From contig SKWF01000182.1 in assembly GCA_007129085.1 (NCBI GenBank), positions 1-29,581 on the forward strand: 29,581 nucleotides of DNA, written 5' to 3'. The position numbers were made by a program, and so were the translations under genes. The DNA comes from Balneolaceae bacterium (GTDB lineage Bacteria; Bacteroidota; Rhodothermia; Balneolales; Balneolaceae). Shown one piece after another: positions 17,289 through 24,625 of this stretch (within the stretch, counting starts at the first letter, position 1; every line of letters begins with the position of its first letter). The notes under the pieces were generated by a model. That model was not told the origin of the DNA, made no database searches, and worked only from the letters and a program-made list of their open reading frames with translations.

Positions 17289-19577
17289 GTGAAACGCTTT
17301 GGGGAAATATTATTAGCTGCACCCGGTTCTGTAATTTTCGGGATGATCGTCCTCATATTTCTGGCGATTTATCCTGCATCACAAATACAGACAGACTTTA
17401 ATCTCGAGGGATTTTACCCTGATGATGATATTGTAATTGAAAATTACGAATTGTTGGAAGATGAATTTGGCAGAGATGATAACAGTATCCTTATTGGTTT
17501 CCGCAATGATCAGATTTTCTCCGCTGAAACGATGTCCGACATTCGACAGTTAACTCACGATTTCGGTGAGATTTCATACATCGATAATGTTCAGAGTATC
17601 TGGAATGCCCGTCAAATTAAAAATGTAAACAATCAGCTTACGTTCGCCCCCTACTTTTCTGATGATGTAGAGCTCTCTGATTTAGATTTACAATCTATAA
17701 AGTCAGACCTTCTATCTGATCCATTTTTACAGGGATTTTTAATTAGTGAAAACGCCGAAGTAGTCTCATTTATTCTAACTATTAACGAAGATGATAACAC
17801 CTACCCAAATAGAAACCTTATCATTGAAGAATTGAATGAGGTATTGTCGCCGTATCGAGCGTCCTATGATTTTCATACGTCGGGGATCCCCTATTTTAGA
17901 AATCAATACGTAAATCTGTTAAATAGCGAGATCATCGTATACATCGCTATCTCTTCTCTGCTGATAATTTTTCTGCTCTGGTATCTCTACCGAAGTTTGT
18001 GGGGTGTTCTTTTCCCGATGATAATTGTGTGGACCACTTTGCTATTTACTATAGCGTTCATTCATCTGAGTGGTGGATACCTGGAAATTATGAGCAGTAC
18101 GATCGCCCCCATATTATTGTGTGTAGGTGTGGCTGATGCTATACACATGATTTCTAAATTTGATGACGCCCGGGAATCAGGTCTCGATAAAAGGAATTCT
18201 ATTATCACGATGCTCAAAACGCTGGGAAGTGCCACATTCCTAACAAGTATAACCACGGCAATCGGTTTTGCGTCACTATTAAGCAGCAGTGTTGTTCCCA
18301 TGCAAAAATTTGGGGCATATACTGCATTTGGTGTACTTCTGGCATATGTCGTTACAATCTTTTTTCTGCCTGTTGCCCTAACGAAGTCAAAAAAGACGCG
18401 GGTATTTAACGAGAAATCGAGTTCATTCTATAGGATTCTCAAACCATTACTTCATCGTCTTAGTGCTTTTAATCGGCTACACTATAGAAAAATTCTCATA
18501 TTTGGTGCTCTTTTCACCTTAATATTTACCTTGGGGATCAAAAACATCGACGTAAATGGAAAAGTTTTTGATGATGTGGGAGACGATACAGAATTAATGC
18601 AAGACAGTAGATTTTTTGCGGAAAATCTATCTCCTCAATTTCCAATGGAGTTTATCATTGATACGAATACTCCAGAAGGTGCACAATCACATGATCTGCT
18701 AGAAAGAGTCCAAGATCTTGAATCGTATCTGCTTCAGTTTCCGGAAATTGGTCGGGTTGTTGGATTACAAACATTGCTTAAGGAGGTACACAAGGTTTTT
18801 GGAGGTGAAGAGGGCCAGCTTCCTGAAAGTGATCAATCTATCGCGCAATATATACTTCTACTCGAAATTAACGACTCTGATGAACTCTACAGATTCGTCG
18901 ACTTTGATTATCAAAAAGTTAGAGTAACTGCCTTAACTGAAGATGTTGGGTCAAAAAGGATCAATGAAATACGCGGGGAGGTATCAACATATATTAGCGA
19001 AAATTTTGTGGAAGAAGATATTACCGTCACCGGCACAACCATTCTCAGCGCAGACTTAACAGATAAGATTGTCTATTCCCTTGCATGGAGTATTCTAATT
19101 GCCATTGTCGCAATCTCCATTATTATGATGTTGCTTTTCAAGCAAGTAAAAATGGTCATCATCTCAATGATTCCCAACGTGATTCCGCTTCTTGTTGTGG
19201 CCGGTGTTATGGGATTTTTTAACATCGACATCAAACCGTCTACAGCGGTAATTTTCACAATTGCTCTTGGTATTGCTGTGGATGATAGTATCCATTACCT
19301 GGCGAGATTTCGAATTGAGTACATGAGATCGGGTGCCATCAACCCGGCCCTGACCATTACAACGGTTCGTACCGGACGCGCAATTATTATAACAAGCTTG
19401 GTGCTGATTGCCGGATTTGGAACGCTTATATCAAGCGTGTTCACATCTACAGCAATGATGGGGATTTTAGTCTGTACTACTATTTTAACAGCTGTAATTG
19501 CTGATCTTTTTATACTGCCATCTCTTTTCTACTGGCTGAAACCTAAATTACCCATCACAAATGCGGGGCGAGAATAG
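17289..19577 (+). CDS. MMPL/RND-superfamily transporter
   Basis: A 762-residue inner-membrane exporter with the two-fold RND layout: TM1 (13-31), periplasmic loop (32-210), TM2-6 (about 214-366), TM7 (near 403-420), a second periplasmic loop, and TM8-12 to the end. GVADAIHM (280-287) and the related GIAVDDSIHY (near 657-670) are the repeated TM4/TM10 motifs, the second with the aspartate pair used for proton coupling. The size and loop lengths fit the COG1033/MmpL hydrophobe-exporter group rather than AcrB. No membrane-fusion protein is present. It starts at GTG, and its last 23 bases overlap the end of the convergent tmk. Confidence 0.92.
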   Translation: MKRFGEILLAAPGSVIFGMIVLIFLAIYPASQIQTDFNLEGFYPDDDIVIENYELLEDEFGRDDNSILIGFRNDQIFSAETMSDIRQLTHDFGEISYIDNVQSIWNARQIKNVNNQLTFAPYFSDDVELSDLDLQSIKSDLLSDPFLQGFLISENAEVVSFILTINEDDNTYPNRNLIIEELNEVLSPYRASYDFHTSGIPYFRNQYVNLLNSEIIVYIAISSLLIIFLLWYLYRSLWGVLFPMIIVWTTLLFTIAFIHLSGGYLEIMSSTIAPILLCVGVADAIHMISKFDDARESGLDKRNSIITMLKTLGSATFLTSITTAIGFASLLSSSVVPMQKFGAYTAFGVLLAYVVTIFFLPVALTKSKKTRVFNEKSSSFYRILKPLLHRLSAFNRLHYRKILIFGALFTLIFTLGIKNIDVNGKVFDDVGDDTELMQDSRFFAENLSPQFPMEFIIDTNTPEGAQSHDLLERVQDLESYLLQFPEIGRVVGLQTLLKEVHKVFGGEEGQLPESDQSIAQYILLLEINDSDELYRFVDFDYQKVRVTALTEDVGSKRINEIRGEVSTYISENFVEEDITVTGTTILSADLTDKIVYSLAWSILIAIVAISIIMMLLFKQVKMVIISMIPNVIPLLVVAGVMGFFNIDIKPSTAVIFTIALGIAVDDSIHYLARFRIEYMRSGAINPALTITTVRTGRAIIITSLVLIAGFGTLISSVFTSTAMMGILVCTTILTAVIADLFILPSLFYWLKPKLPITNAGRE

Positions 19578-20157
19578 AAGTAATTTTCTGATGTATTTCT
19601 TCTACAGATAACGTAGCATCCAAGGTCTTAAACCGTTTTTCAGATTTGCTTAACTCATCAAATCCGCCGGCTACATCTCGAAAGAATTCAAGCCCTGATT
19701 TTTCCATGCGGTCTTTTTCAACAGATTCTGTCCGTTTTTGAGCAATCAGCGGATCTATTTTCAGATAGAACGTGATATCAGGTTGTATCCCGTGAGAAGC
19801 GATACTGTTTAGTAGTTGTATTTTATCGAGCGGCACTGATTTTCTACCGTACCCCTGGTAAGCAGTTGTTGAGTCGTAAAACCGATCCAGTATTACAATC
19901 TCCCCTTTTTTGATGAGAGGAATAACTTTTTCCGCAATTAGTTGGGAACGTGCAGCAGAAAATAAGAGCATTTCGGAAACCGGATCGAGCTCGTCTGACT
20001 CATGTAACAACAAAGATCTGATCTTTTCCGATACCTCCGTCCCCCCGGGCTCTCTGAACAGGTAGCTTTTATACCCCGTATTCTTTAAATAGTTTTGTAA
20101 TAACTTAATTTGAGTAGACTTTCCACATCCATCAATTCCTTCAAAAGATAGTAGCAC
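19555..20157 (-). CDS. tmk: Thymidylate kinase
   Basis: It phosphorylates dTMP to dTDP. The 200-residue protein has the P-loop EGIDGCGKST (6-15), FREPGGT, and DRFYDSTTAYQGYGR, the family signature with the DR(F/Y) motif. The LID region has few basic residues. The start is GTG, 11 bases after the pspC stop. The 3' end overlaps the RND gene on the other strand by 23 bases. Confidence 0.96.
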   Translation of the reverse strand: MLLSFEGIDGCGKSTQIKLLQNYLKNTGYKSYLFREPGGTEVSEKIRSLLLHESDELDPVSEMLLFSAARSQLIAEKVIPLIKKGEIVILDRFYDSTTAYQGYGRKSVPLDKIQLLNSIASHGIQPDITFYLKIDPLIAQKRTESVEKDRMEKSGLEFFRDVAGGFDELSKSEKRFKTLDATLSVEEIHQKITSILAPHL

Positions 20158-20168
20158 TGAGTAGTATT

Positions 20169-20849
20169 TTAGTTATTAAAATCATCCATCCAATCGATGG
20201 GCTCTTTCGGCATAATTACTGCCAGTGCAATATAAACAAGTAAAAAGCTTCCATACCCAAGGAAAAATGCTGCCACAAAAATTAAACGAAGTACAGTTGA
20301 GCTAATTCCTAAATGCTTAGCTAGCCCCCCACAGACGCCAAAAAGACGTTTGTCTGTTCGCGATCGTTTGAGTCTGCCGGAAGTTGAATCGCTAATTTTT
20401 GAGCTAAATGATTTATCTTTTTCCCACGATTTCGAGCGAGCAGAAGCCCCGGAAGCACTGTCTGCATAAAGAAATTTATCAAGGTTATCGCGTGTTTTTT
20501 GGTTTTGCATCTCTTCTTTTTCCTCCATTTTTTTCTTCTGTTTTTTGCTTCTCAACATCCCCAGGCATATAACACCTAACAGTGCCCCGGCTATATATGG
20601 GGCTATATGCATAAAGCCTGTTACAAAGGATAGTGCTTCAAATCCGAGTAGTTCGGTGCTAATAACGTGTCCTACATAACTAAATGACAAAAATATAAAT
20701 GCCAGCCCTGAGATTGTTTTAATATTCCACACACTTTTTGATGATGATTTCTCATCCTCTTCAAGAAAATTATCAAGTGTGGATTGTAATTGCTGTTCAG
20801 AGATTTCCATTGAACTTACCGACCCGGATGTGTGAGATTGTTCTTTCAT
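20169..20849 (-). CDS. PspC-domain membrane protein
   Basis: A 226-residue protein whose C-terminal 160-217 is a PspC domain: RTDKRLFGVCGGLAKHLGIS followed by two hydrophobic helices and VIMPKEP. PspC proteins sense envelope stress and act in the phage-shock response. In front are a polar N-terminus, two further membrane helices (about 45-66 and 75-98) and a charged linker (100-158) with a KKQKKKMEEKEE stretch. This four-helix form differs from the short E. coli PspC. No pspA or pspB lies nearby. It has its own ECF-type promoter (20875-20900) and a strong Shine-Dalgarno sequence, so it is probably expressed apart from bshC and the cyclo-ligase as well as with them. Confidence 0.88.
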   Translation of the reverse strand: MKEQSHTSGSVSSMEISEQQLQSTLDNFLEEDEKSSSKSVWNIKTISGLAFIFLSFSYVGHVISTELLGFEALSFVTGFMHIAPYIAGALLGVICLGMLRSKKQKKKMEEKEEMQNQKTRDNLDKFLYADSASGASARSKSWEKDKSFSSKISDSTSGRLKRSRTDKRLFGVCGGLAKHLGISSTVLRLIFVAAFFLGYGSFLLVYIALAVIMPKEPIDWMDDFNN

Positions 20850-20856
20850 AGTTTGT

Positions 20857-20862
20857 CCTCCT
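20857..20862 (-). promoter_or_regulatory. Strong Shine-Dalgarno for pspC
   Basis: AAAAGGAGGA, with AGGAGG 7 bases before the ATG at 20849, is the best ribosome-binding sequence in the window. Most neighbours lack one, so pspC is likely to be translated efficiently. Confidence 0.75.
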
Positions 20863-20874
20863 TTTGAGTATCGC

Positions 20875-20900
20875 TACGGATTTAGCGTAAAACTGTTTCA
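20875..20900 (-). promoter_or_regulatory. ECF-sigma-type promoter upstream of pspC
   Basis: On the minus strand TGAAAC (20900-20895) is followed by exactly 16 bases and then CGTA (20878-20875). This matches the TGAAAC-N16-CGTA consensus known for Bacillus SigW-type ECF factors, and it lies 25 bases before the pspC ATG, with a good Shine-Dalgarno between. Its -35 element falls just upstream of the pspC gap and near the stop of the cyclo-ligase gene at 20909. Which sigma factor uses it is inferred. Confidence 0.45.
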
Positions 20901-20908
20901 GAGAATTA

Positions 20909-21484
20909 TCAATCGATAATTTTTGATTCTGTAACTAACAGATCTAACGGCACATCAAAATCATCGGTCGGTAAAACTTTATCATATATCGTATCATCGT
21001 ATAACAAACCAATTTTTAGCGCATTGGTTCTGCTTAAAAAACGGTCGTAATACCCTTTTCCGTATCCTAATCTATTTTTTAGGTAATCTCCGGATACCAT
21101 TGGAACCAAGATGATTGATAGATTTTCAATTGAATACTCTTCATTATCGAGTGGCTCTTCAACTCCCCAGCTGTTGGGAGTCAATTCGCCAAAATGTTGA
21201 ATTATATGATGCGACAGTTCCCCTCTCTTTTTTATTTTAGGAATTACCACCGTTTTGCCTTCATCAAAACACTGCTCTATAATGTCGCGAGTAACAACCT
21301 CTCTTTTTTTCTCCATAGCTATGTAGCTATGAACGGTATCCGCTTGTTTAAAAGCAGAGAGTGTAGTTACTTTTTGAGTAATTGAACGGCTTTTATTGGT
21401 AACCTGATTATCAGTCAGCTGTTTTCGAATTGATTGATATTTTTTACGGAGCCTCTTCTTCTCTTCTGACACAAATTTATTCAT
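20909..21484 (-). CDS. 5-formyltetrahydrofolate cyclo-ligase
   Basis: It converts 5-formyl-THF to 5,10-methenyl-THF with ATP. The 191-residue protein has the basic N-terminal helix KKRLRKKYQSIRKQL, the folate site region with VVIPKI (79-84), and the nucleotide-binding GYGKGYYDRFL (140-150), which is the family signature. Its ATG overlaps the bshC stop by one base (TAATG), so translation is probably coupled. A 59-base gap then carries the pspC promoter. Confidence 0.94.
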   Translation of the reverse strand: MNKFVSEEKKRLRKKYQSIRKQLTDNQVTNKSRSITQKVTTLSAFKQADTVHSYIAMEKKREVVTRDIIEQCFDEGKTVVIPKIKKRGELSHHIIQHFGELTPNSWGVEEPLDNEEYSIENLSIILVPMVSGDYLKNRLGYGKGYYDRFLSRTNALKIGLLYDDTIYDKVLPTDDFDVPLDLLVTESKIID

Positions 21485-23103
21485 TACAAATAAATTAGTT
21501 TATGGTTGTCGGGGATGTCATCTTCAATCAATGCCATCAGTTCAATCCATATATCATTTCCATATTTATTCATAAAGTAAATAAAAGCAATCTCCCTCTC
21601 CTGAAGATTACCATTCGGAAACAAGTTATTTTTAATTTTTGAAATTCGATTCAGCTGTACATTTTCCTGCTGTTTAACCGATCTATACACTTTGCCCTTT
21701 AATTTATCCAGTTCGCTAAAATATACAGCTTTGGCTTTTCCGGCACTTCCGGCTAATGACGGGTCAATCTCTTTAATCTCATCTTTTTTAGCGGATGTCA
21801 AATCTTCCATCTGCTGTTTCCAAATACCAAAAAACTTTTCGATATCTACCTCTTCGGATTGATCAACGAACCGTTTTTCAAGATCCTCTATCCTATCATT
21901 GTATGTCTGTACCTCGAAGGGAAGTTTTTCCAAAATGCGATCAATTGCAGATTCAACAAGCGTAATACTGAATCGAGGAATAATGACCGGCAATTTTCGA
22001 TCAAAAGTATGATACATTTCTTTCATCTGGGCATAATATGCCGTTTCACCGGGGCCGGCGACATAGCCAATAGTTGGTAACAGATGATCTTGTAAGATGG
22101 GACGTAAAAATACGTTGGGAGAAAATCGCTCGGGAGATTCTTCAATCTGTTCCTTAAGCTCATCTGTAGACCAACTTCTATCTTGAGTCTGCCAATTTTG
22201 CCCTTCAGATTGAATTTTTTGCCGAGCACCACTGTCATCTATAAAAAAAAGATTTGATGGGTGAACTTGTACCTGCCCGTGATATAGGTCATCAATCAGG
22301 TTGTGAGTAGTATTTTCCAGGGCGGAGTAAATTTGCTCACTGTTTGTTACCGCACTTGATAACAATCCACGGCTAAACTGTTTGATCGGTTTCGTGTTAC
22401 TTCCCGCAAGTATCAACCCTTCTCCTTCAAATATATGTAATAACCAGCTACCAAAAGCCGACCGAAACGTTTGACCTGTTTTATAAGCAGTATGAAGCCG
22501 ATTCCACAGATCATCAAAAAAATCTGTTCTGTCTAAAACGTCACCGACCTCATTTTTAAATTGCTCAAATCCAGCATCAAACTTCACATTAGAAACCGGT
22601 GGTACTTCGCTACTATTATAAGAGTGCTTATACTCGATTGAACTTGATGAGCTATTCTGAGGGAATGTGAGCTTTATTACCTCCTCGATATCATGATCTT
22701 CATCAGCCAGCCAAAAAACGGGAATTACCGGGCGGTCAAGTAAAACAGACCATCTCTTGGCGTATATTATAGCAGTCAATGTTTTATAAATTGTGAATAA
22801 CGGGCCGCCATAAAGTGTGAGCTGCTGACCGGTTACCACTGCCAATGAACTTTCTTTTTGAAGCTTTTTTATCTGATTGAAAGCAGAGTTTGGGGTATCG
22901 AAATTTTTATGAAAATCAGTAAGAAGGTCTACAACTTTCGTTCTGTCAGATTGAAAATCAAAGTTTTCCGCATGCTGCTTAATACTGTGCTCATCAAAGG
23001 GAAATGTTTCAAAATATTGGCTCAACGTATCATTTTGAGCTAGGTAATCAGTAAATAGTTTAGAGAATGGGAGTTTATCTACATCTATGGACTCTTTTTT
23101 CAC
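21484..23103 (-). CDS. bshC: Bacillithiol biosynthesis cysteine-adding enzyme BshC
   Basis: It adds cysteine to GlcN-malate in the last step of bacillithiol synthesis. The protein of 539 residues has the family's length and landmarks: VVTGQQLTLYGGPLFTIYKT (near 93-112), VFWLADEDHDIEEV (near 148-161), RPILQDHLLPTIGYVAGPGE (near 336-356), and a long coiled-coil C-terminal half (residues 395-500). The start is GTG (VKKESIDV read as MKKESIDV), one base after the stop of the bifunctional nuclease. Its presence says the cell probably uses bacillithiol, as known for several Bacteroidota and Balneolota. bshA and bshB are not in the window. Confidence 0.95.
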   Translation of the reverse strand: MKKESIDVDKLPFSKLFTDYLAQNDTLSQYFETFPFDEHSIKQHAENFDFQSDRTKVVDLLTDFHKNFDTPNSAFNQIKKLQKESSLAVVTGQQLTLYGGPLFTIYKTLTAIIYAKRWSVLLDRPVIPVFWLADEDHDIEEVIKLTFPQNSSSSSIEYKHSYNSSEVPPVSNVKFDAGFEQFKNEVGDVLDRTDFFDDLWNRLHTAYKTGQTFRSAFGSWLLHIFEGEGLILAGSNTKPIKQFSRGLLSSAVTNSEQIYSALENTTHNLIDDLYHGQVQVHPSNLFFIDDSGARQKIQSEGQNWQTQDRSWSTDELKEQIEESPERFSPNVFLRPILQDHLLPTIGYVAGPGETAYYAQMKEMYHTFDRKLPVIIPRFSITLVESAIDRILEKLPFEVQTYNDRIEDLEKRFVDQSEEVDIEKFFGIWKQQMEDLTSAKKDEIKEIDPSLAGSAGKAKAVYFSELDKLKGKVYRSVKQQENVQLNRISKIKNNLFPNGNLQEREIAFIYFMNKYGNDIWIELMALIEDDIPDNHKLIYL

Positions 23104-23104
23104 T

Positions 23105-23680
23105 TCACCCCTTCAATTTGTTAATCTGATCCCTAATTTTTGCGGCTTTCTCGTAGTTCTCTGTATCAATCGCGGTCTGAAGCTCATTTTCAAGCTTTTC
23201 AATTCCGCTAAGTTCACCTCCTTCCTGCATTGATTTTTCACTTTTTCCACTTGCAGCACCCTCCGGAGTATCTTCCGATTCAATACCAGCTTCATCAAGC
23301 ACAGAACTATGTACGAAAATATCAGCACCAAACCGGATGGCTACGGCAATTGCATCACTTGGGCGGGCATCGATTTCTTGTTCTTCGTCGTTTTTCTGGT
23401 ACTTAATTTTTGCAAAAAAAGTACCTTCGGTGAGATCATTTATTACAACTTGCTGCACTTTCGAATCAAAACTCATAATGACATTTTTTAATAAATCGTG
23501 TGTCATCGGCCGTGGTGGTTTGATACTTTCGAGTTCAAGCGCAATAGCTTGTGCTTCGAATGTGCCGATAATTATTGGTAATCGGCGATTTCCTTGTTTT
23601 TCAGTTAGTATAAGAGCATAAGCCCCTCCACTACTGGGACTGGTAGAGAGCCCTAATATTTCCATCTTAATATTCTGCAA
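23105..23680 (-). CDS. Bifunctional nuclease-family protein (DUF151) with C-terminal UVR motif
   Basis: Residues 1-135 are a bifunctional nuclease (BFN/DUF151) domain, with LPIIIGTFEAQAIALELE (34-51) and the signature DARPSDAIAVAIRFGADIFV (104-123). A linker rich in Gly, Ser and Glu (135-157) leads to a UVR motif (158-190: EKLENELQTAIDTENYEKAA...IRDQI), a helical hairpin found in UvrB, UvrC and ClpC. Members are inferred to bind or cut nucleic acids in vitro; the cellular role is unclear. The TTG start at 23680 is supported by AAGGAG 6 bases upstream; the ATG at 23665 would lack a proper spacing. bshC starts one base after its stop. Confidence 0.92.
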   Translation of the reverse strand: MQNIKMEILGLSTSPSSGGAYALILTEKQGNRRLPIIIGTFEAQAIALELESIKPPRPMTHDLLKNVIMSFDSKVQQVVINDLTEGTFFAKIKYQKNDEEQEIDARPSDAIAVAIRFGADIFVHSSVLDEAGIESEDTPEGAASGKSEKSMQEGGELSGIEKLENELQTAIDTENYEKAAKIRDQINKLKG

Positions 23681-23686
23681 TGATAT

Positions 23687-23693
23687 CTCCTTC
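23687..23693 (-). promoter_or_regulatory. Shine-Dalgarno that fixes a TTG start
   Basis: GAAGGAG lies 6 bases before the TTG at 23680. This spacing is normal for TTG and too long for the internal ATG at 23665, so TTG is the start of the bifunctional nuclease gene. Confidence 0.7.
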
Positions 23694-23704
23694 TATGCTT
23701 TATG

Positions 23705-23716
23705 TTTACATGTAAA
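23705..23716. repeat. 12-bp palindrome in divergent promoter region
   Basis: TTTACATGTAAA is a perfect dyad 25 bases before the TTG of the bifunctional nuclease gene and about 130 bases before the SUI1-like gene, which is divergent. Its form is that of a small operator, but no regulator is encoded next to it. Confidence 0.35.
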
Positions 23717-23843
23717 GTTAGTGAATAAATGTTACCCATTAAACTGTAACTACCTTCTCTTATGAATTCATCAGATTCTACAAAATCTATTGTATCTTAT
23801 ATACTATGCTATAAAAACAAAATTTTCACATAAATCAATTCAA

Positions 23844-24065
23844 ATGAAGGTATCTATTCAAGAAAAAAGAAACCCTAAAACGGGCAATCCTATGACCGTA
23901 ATTTCAGGCATCACTCATAATCCACAAGTAATTGAAAAGCTTGAAAAAAAATTAAAATCCAGTTGTGGAGCCGGTGGACATACAGAAGGAAAAACAATTT
24001 TTATTCAGGGTTCACACACAGATAAAGTTAAAAATATCTTGGTAAAAGAGGGTTACACACTTTAG
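23844..24065 (+). CDS. eIF1/SUI1-family translation factor (YciH-like)
   Basis: A 73-residue protein with the SUI1 fold: an opening beta strand, EKRNPKTGNPMTVISGIT, a helix HNPQVIEKLEKKLKSSCG, then the loop GAGGHTEGKTIFIQGSHTDK and a closing helix. The basic GxGG(x)xxG loop is typical. Bacterial YciH can aid start-codon selection and has been linked to translation under stress. The ATG at 23844 gives this length; the frame stays open upstream to 23790, but the extra 18 residues do not fit the family. It is transcribed alone, divergent from the bifunctional nuclease. Confidence 0.9.
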   Translation: MKVSIQEKRNPKTGNPMTVISGITHNPQVIEKLEKKLKSSCGAGGHTEGKTIFIQGSHTDKVKNILVKEGYTL

Positions 24066-24183
24066 CGAAAGAAATATATCTCCGTAATATTTTATTTTTT
24101 CTTGTAACATTTTCGATTCTGAAGGGTCATATAATATTAAGAAGATGAGGTAATGCATTTTAGGATTTTAAATCTCACACAGA

Positions 24184-24570
24184 TTGAAGGAAAAAACGGG
24201 GTCAATTAACGTACTTATTGTAGAAGATGATGGTATTCAACAAATCATCATGGAGCGGTATATAAATAAATTAGGTCACACTGTATTAGCTACTGTGTCT
24301 GAAGGAGAGGCTGCAGTTAGGTCGGCAATGATGCTAAAAGAAGTGGACTTAATATTTATGGATATCAGGCTGGGTGATGAATTAGATGGTATAGAGGCTA
24401 TGAAAAGAATTCGGGAAAGTTCGAATGTAAAGGTCATCTATGTAACCGGTAATTCTGAGCCATCTACTAAAAGCCGAGCTGAAGAAACGAACTACGAAGA
24501 TTTTATTGAAAAACCGATTACACTCAAAAAAATAGAGTTGGCAATAAACAACGCATTTGCCCTATCTTAA
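24184..24570 (+). CDS. Second stand-alone response regulator (receiver only)
   Basis: A 128-residue CheY-like receiver with acidic pocket Glu14, Asp15, Asp16, phospho-acceptor Asp60 (MDIR), Thr88 (VTGNS) and Lys110 (EKPI). It has no output domain. The frame is closed upstream by a stop at 24169-24171 and the only start that keeps the first strand is the TTG at 24184; the next ATG falls at residue 22. It resembles the receiver at 3849 strongly (VTGNS and KPI segments, same helix pattern), so they look like paralogues. No kinase is in the window. A patatin gene follows 55 bases downstream. Confidence 0.92.
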   Translation: MKEKTGSINVLIVEDDGIQQIIMERYINKLGHTVLATVSEGEAAVRSAMMLKEVDLIFMDIRLGDELDGIEAMKRIRESSNVKVIYVTGNSEPSTKSRAEETNYEDFIEKPITLKKIELAINNAFALS

Positions 24571-24625
24571 GAGTTCTATATAATGGAGTATTCATCAGCT
24601 TCTAACCGGCCTGTCTCCTATTTCA

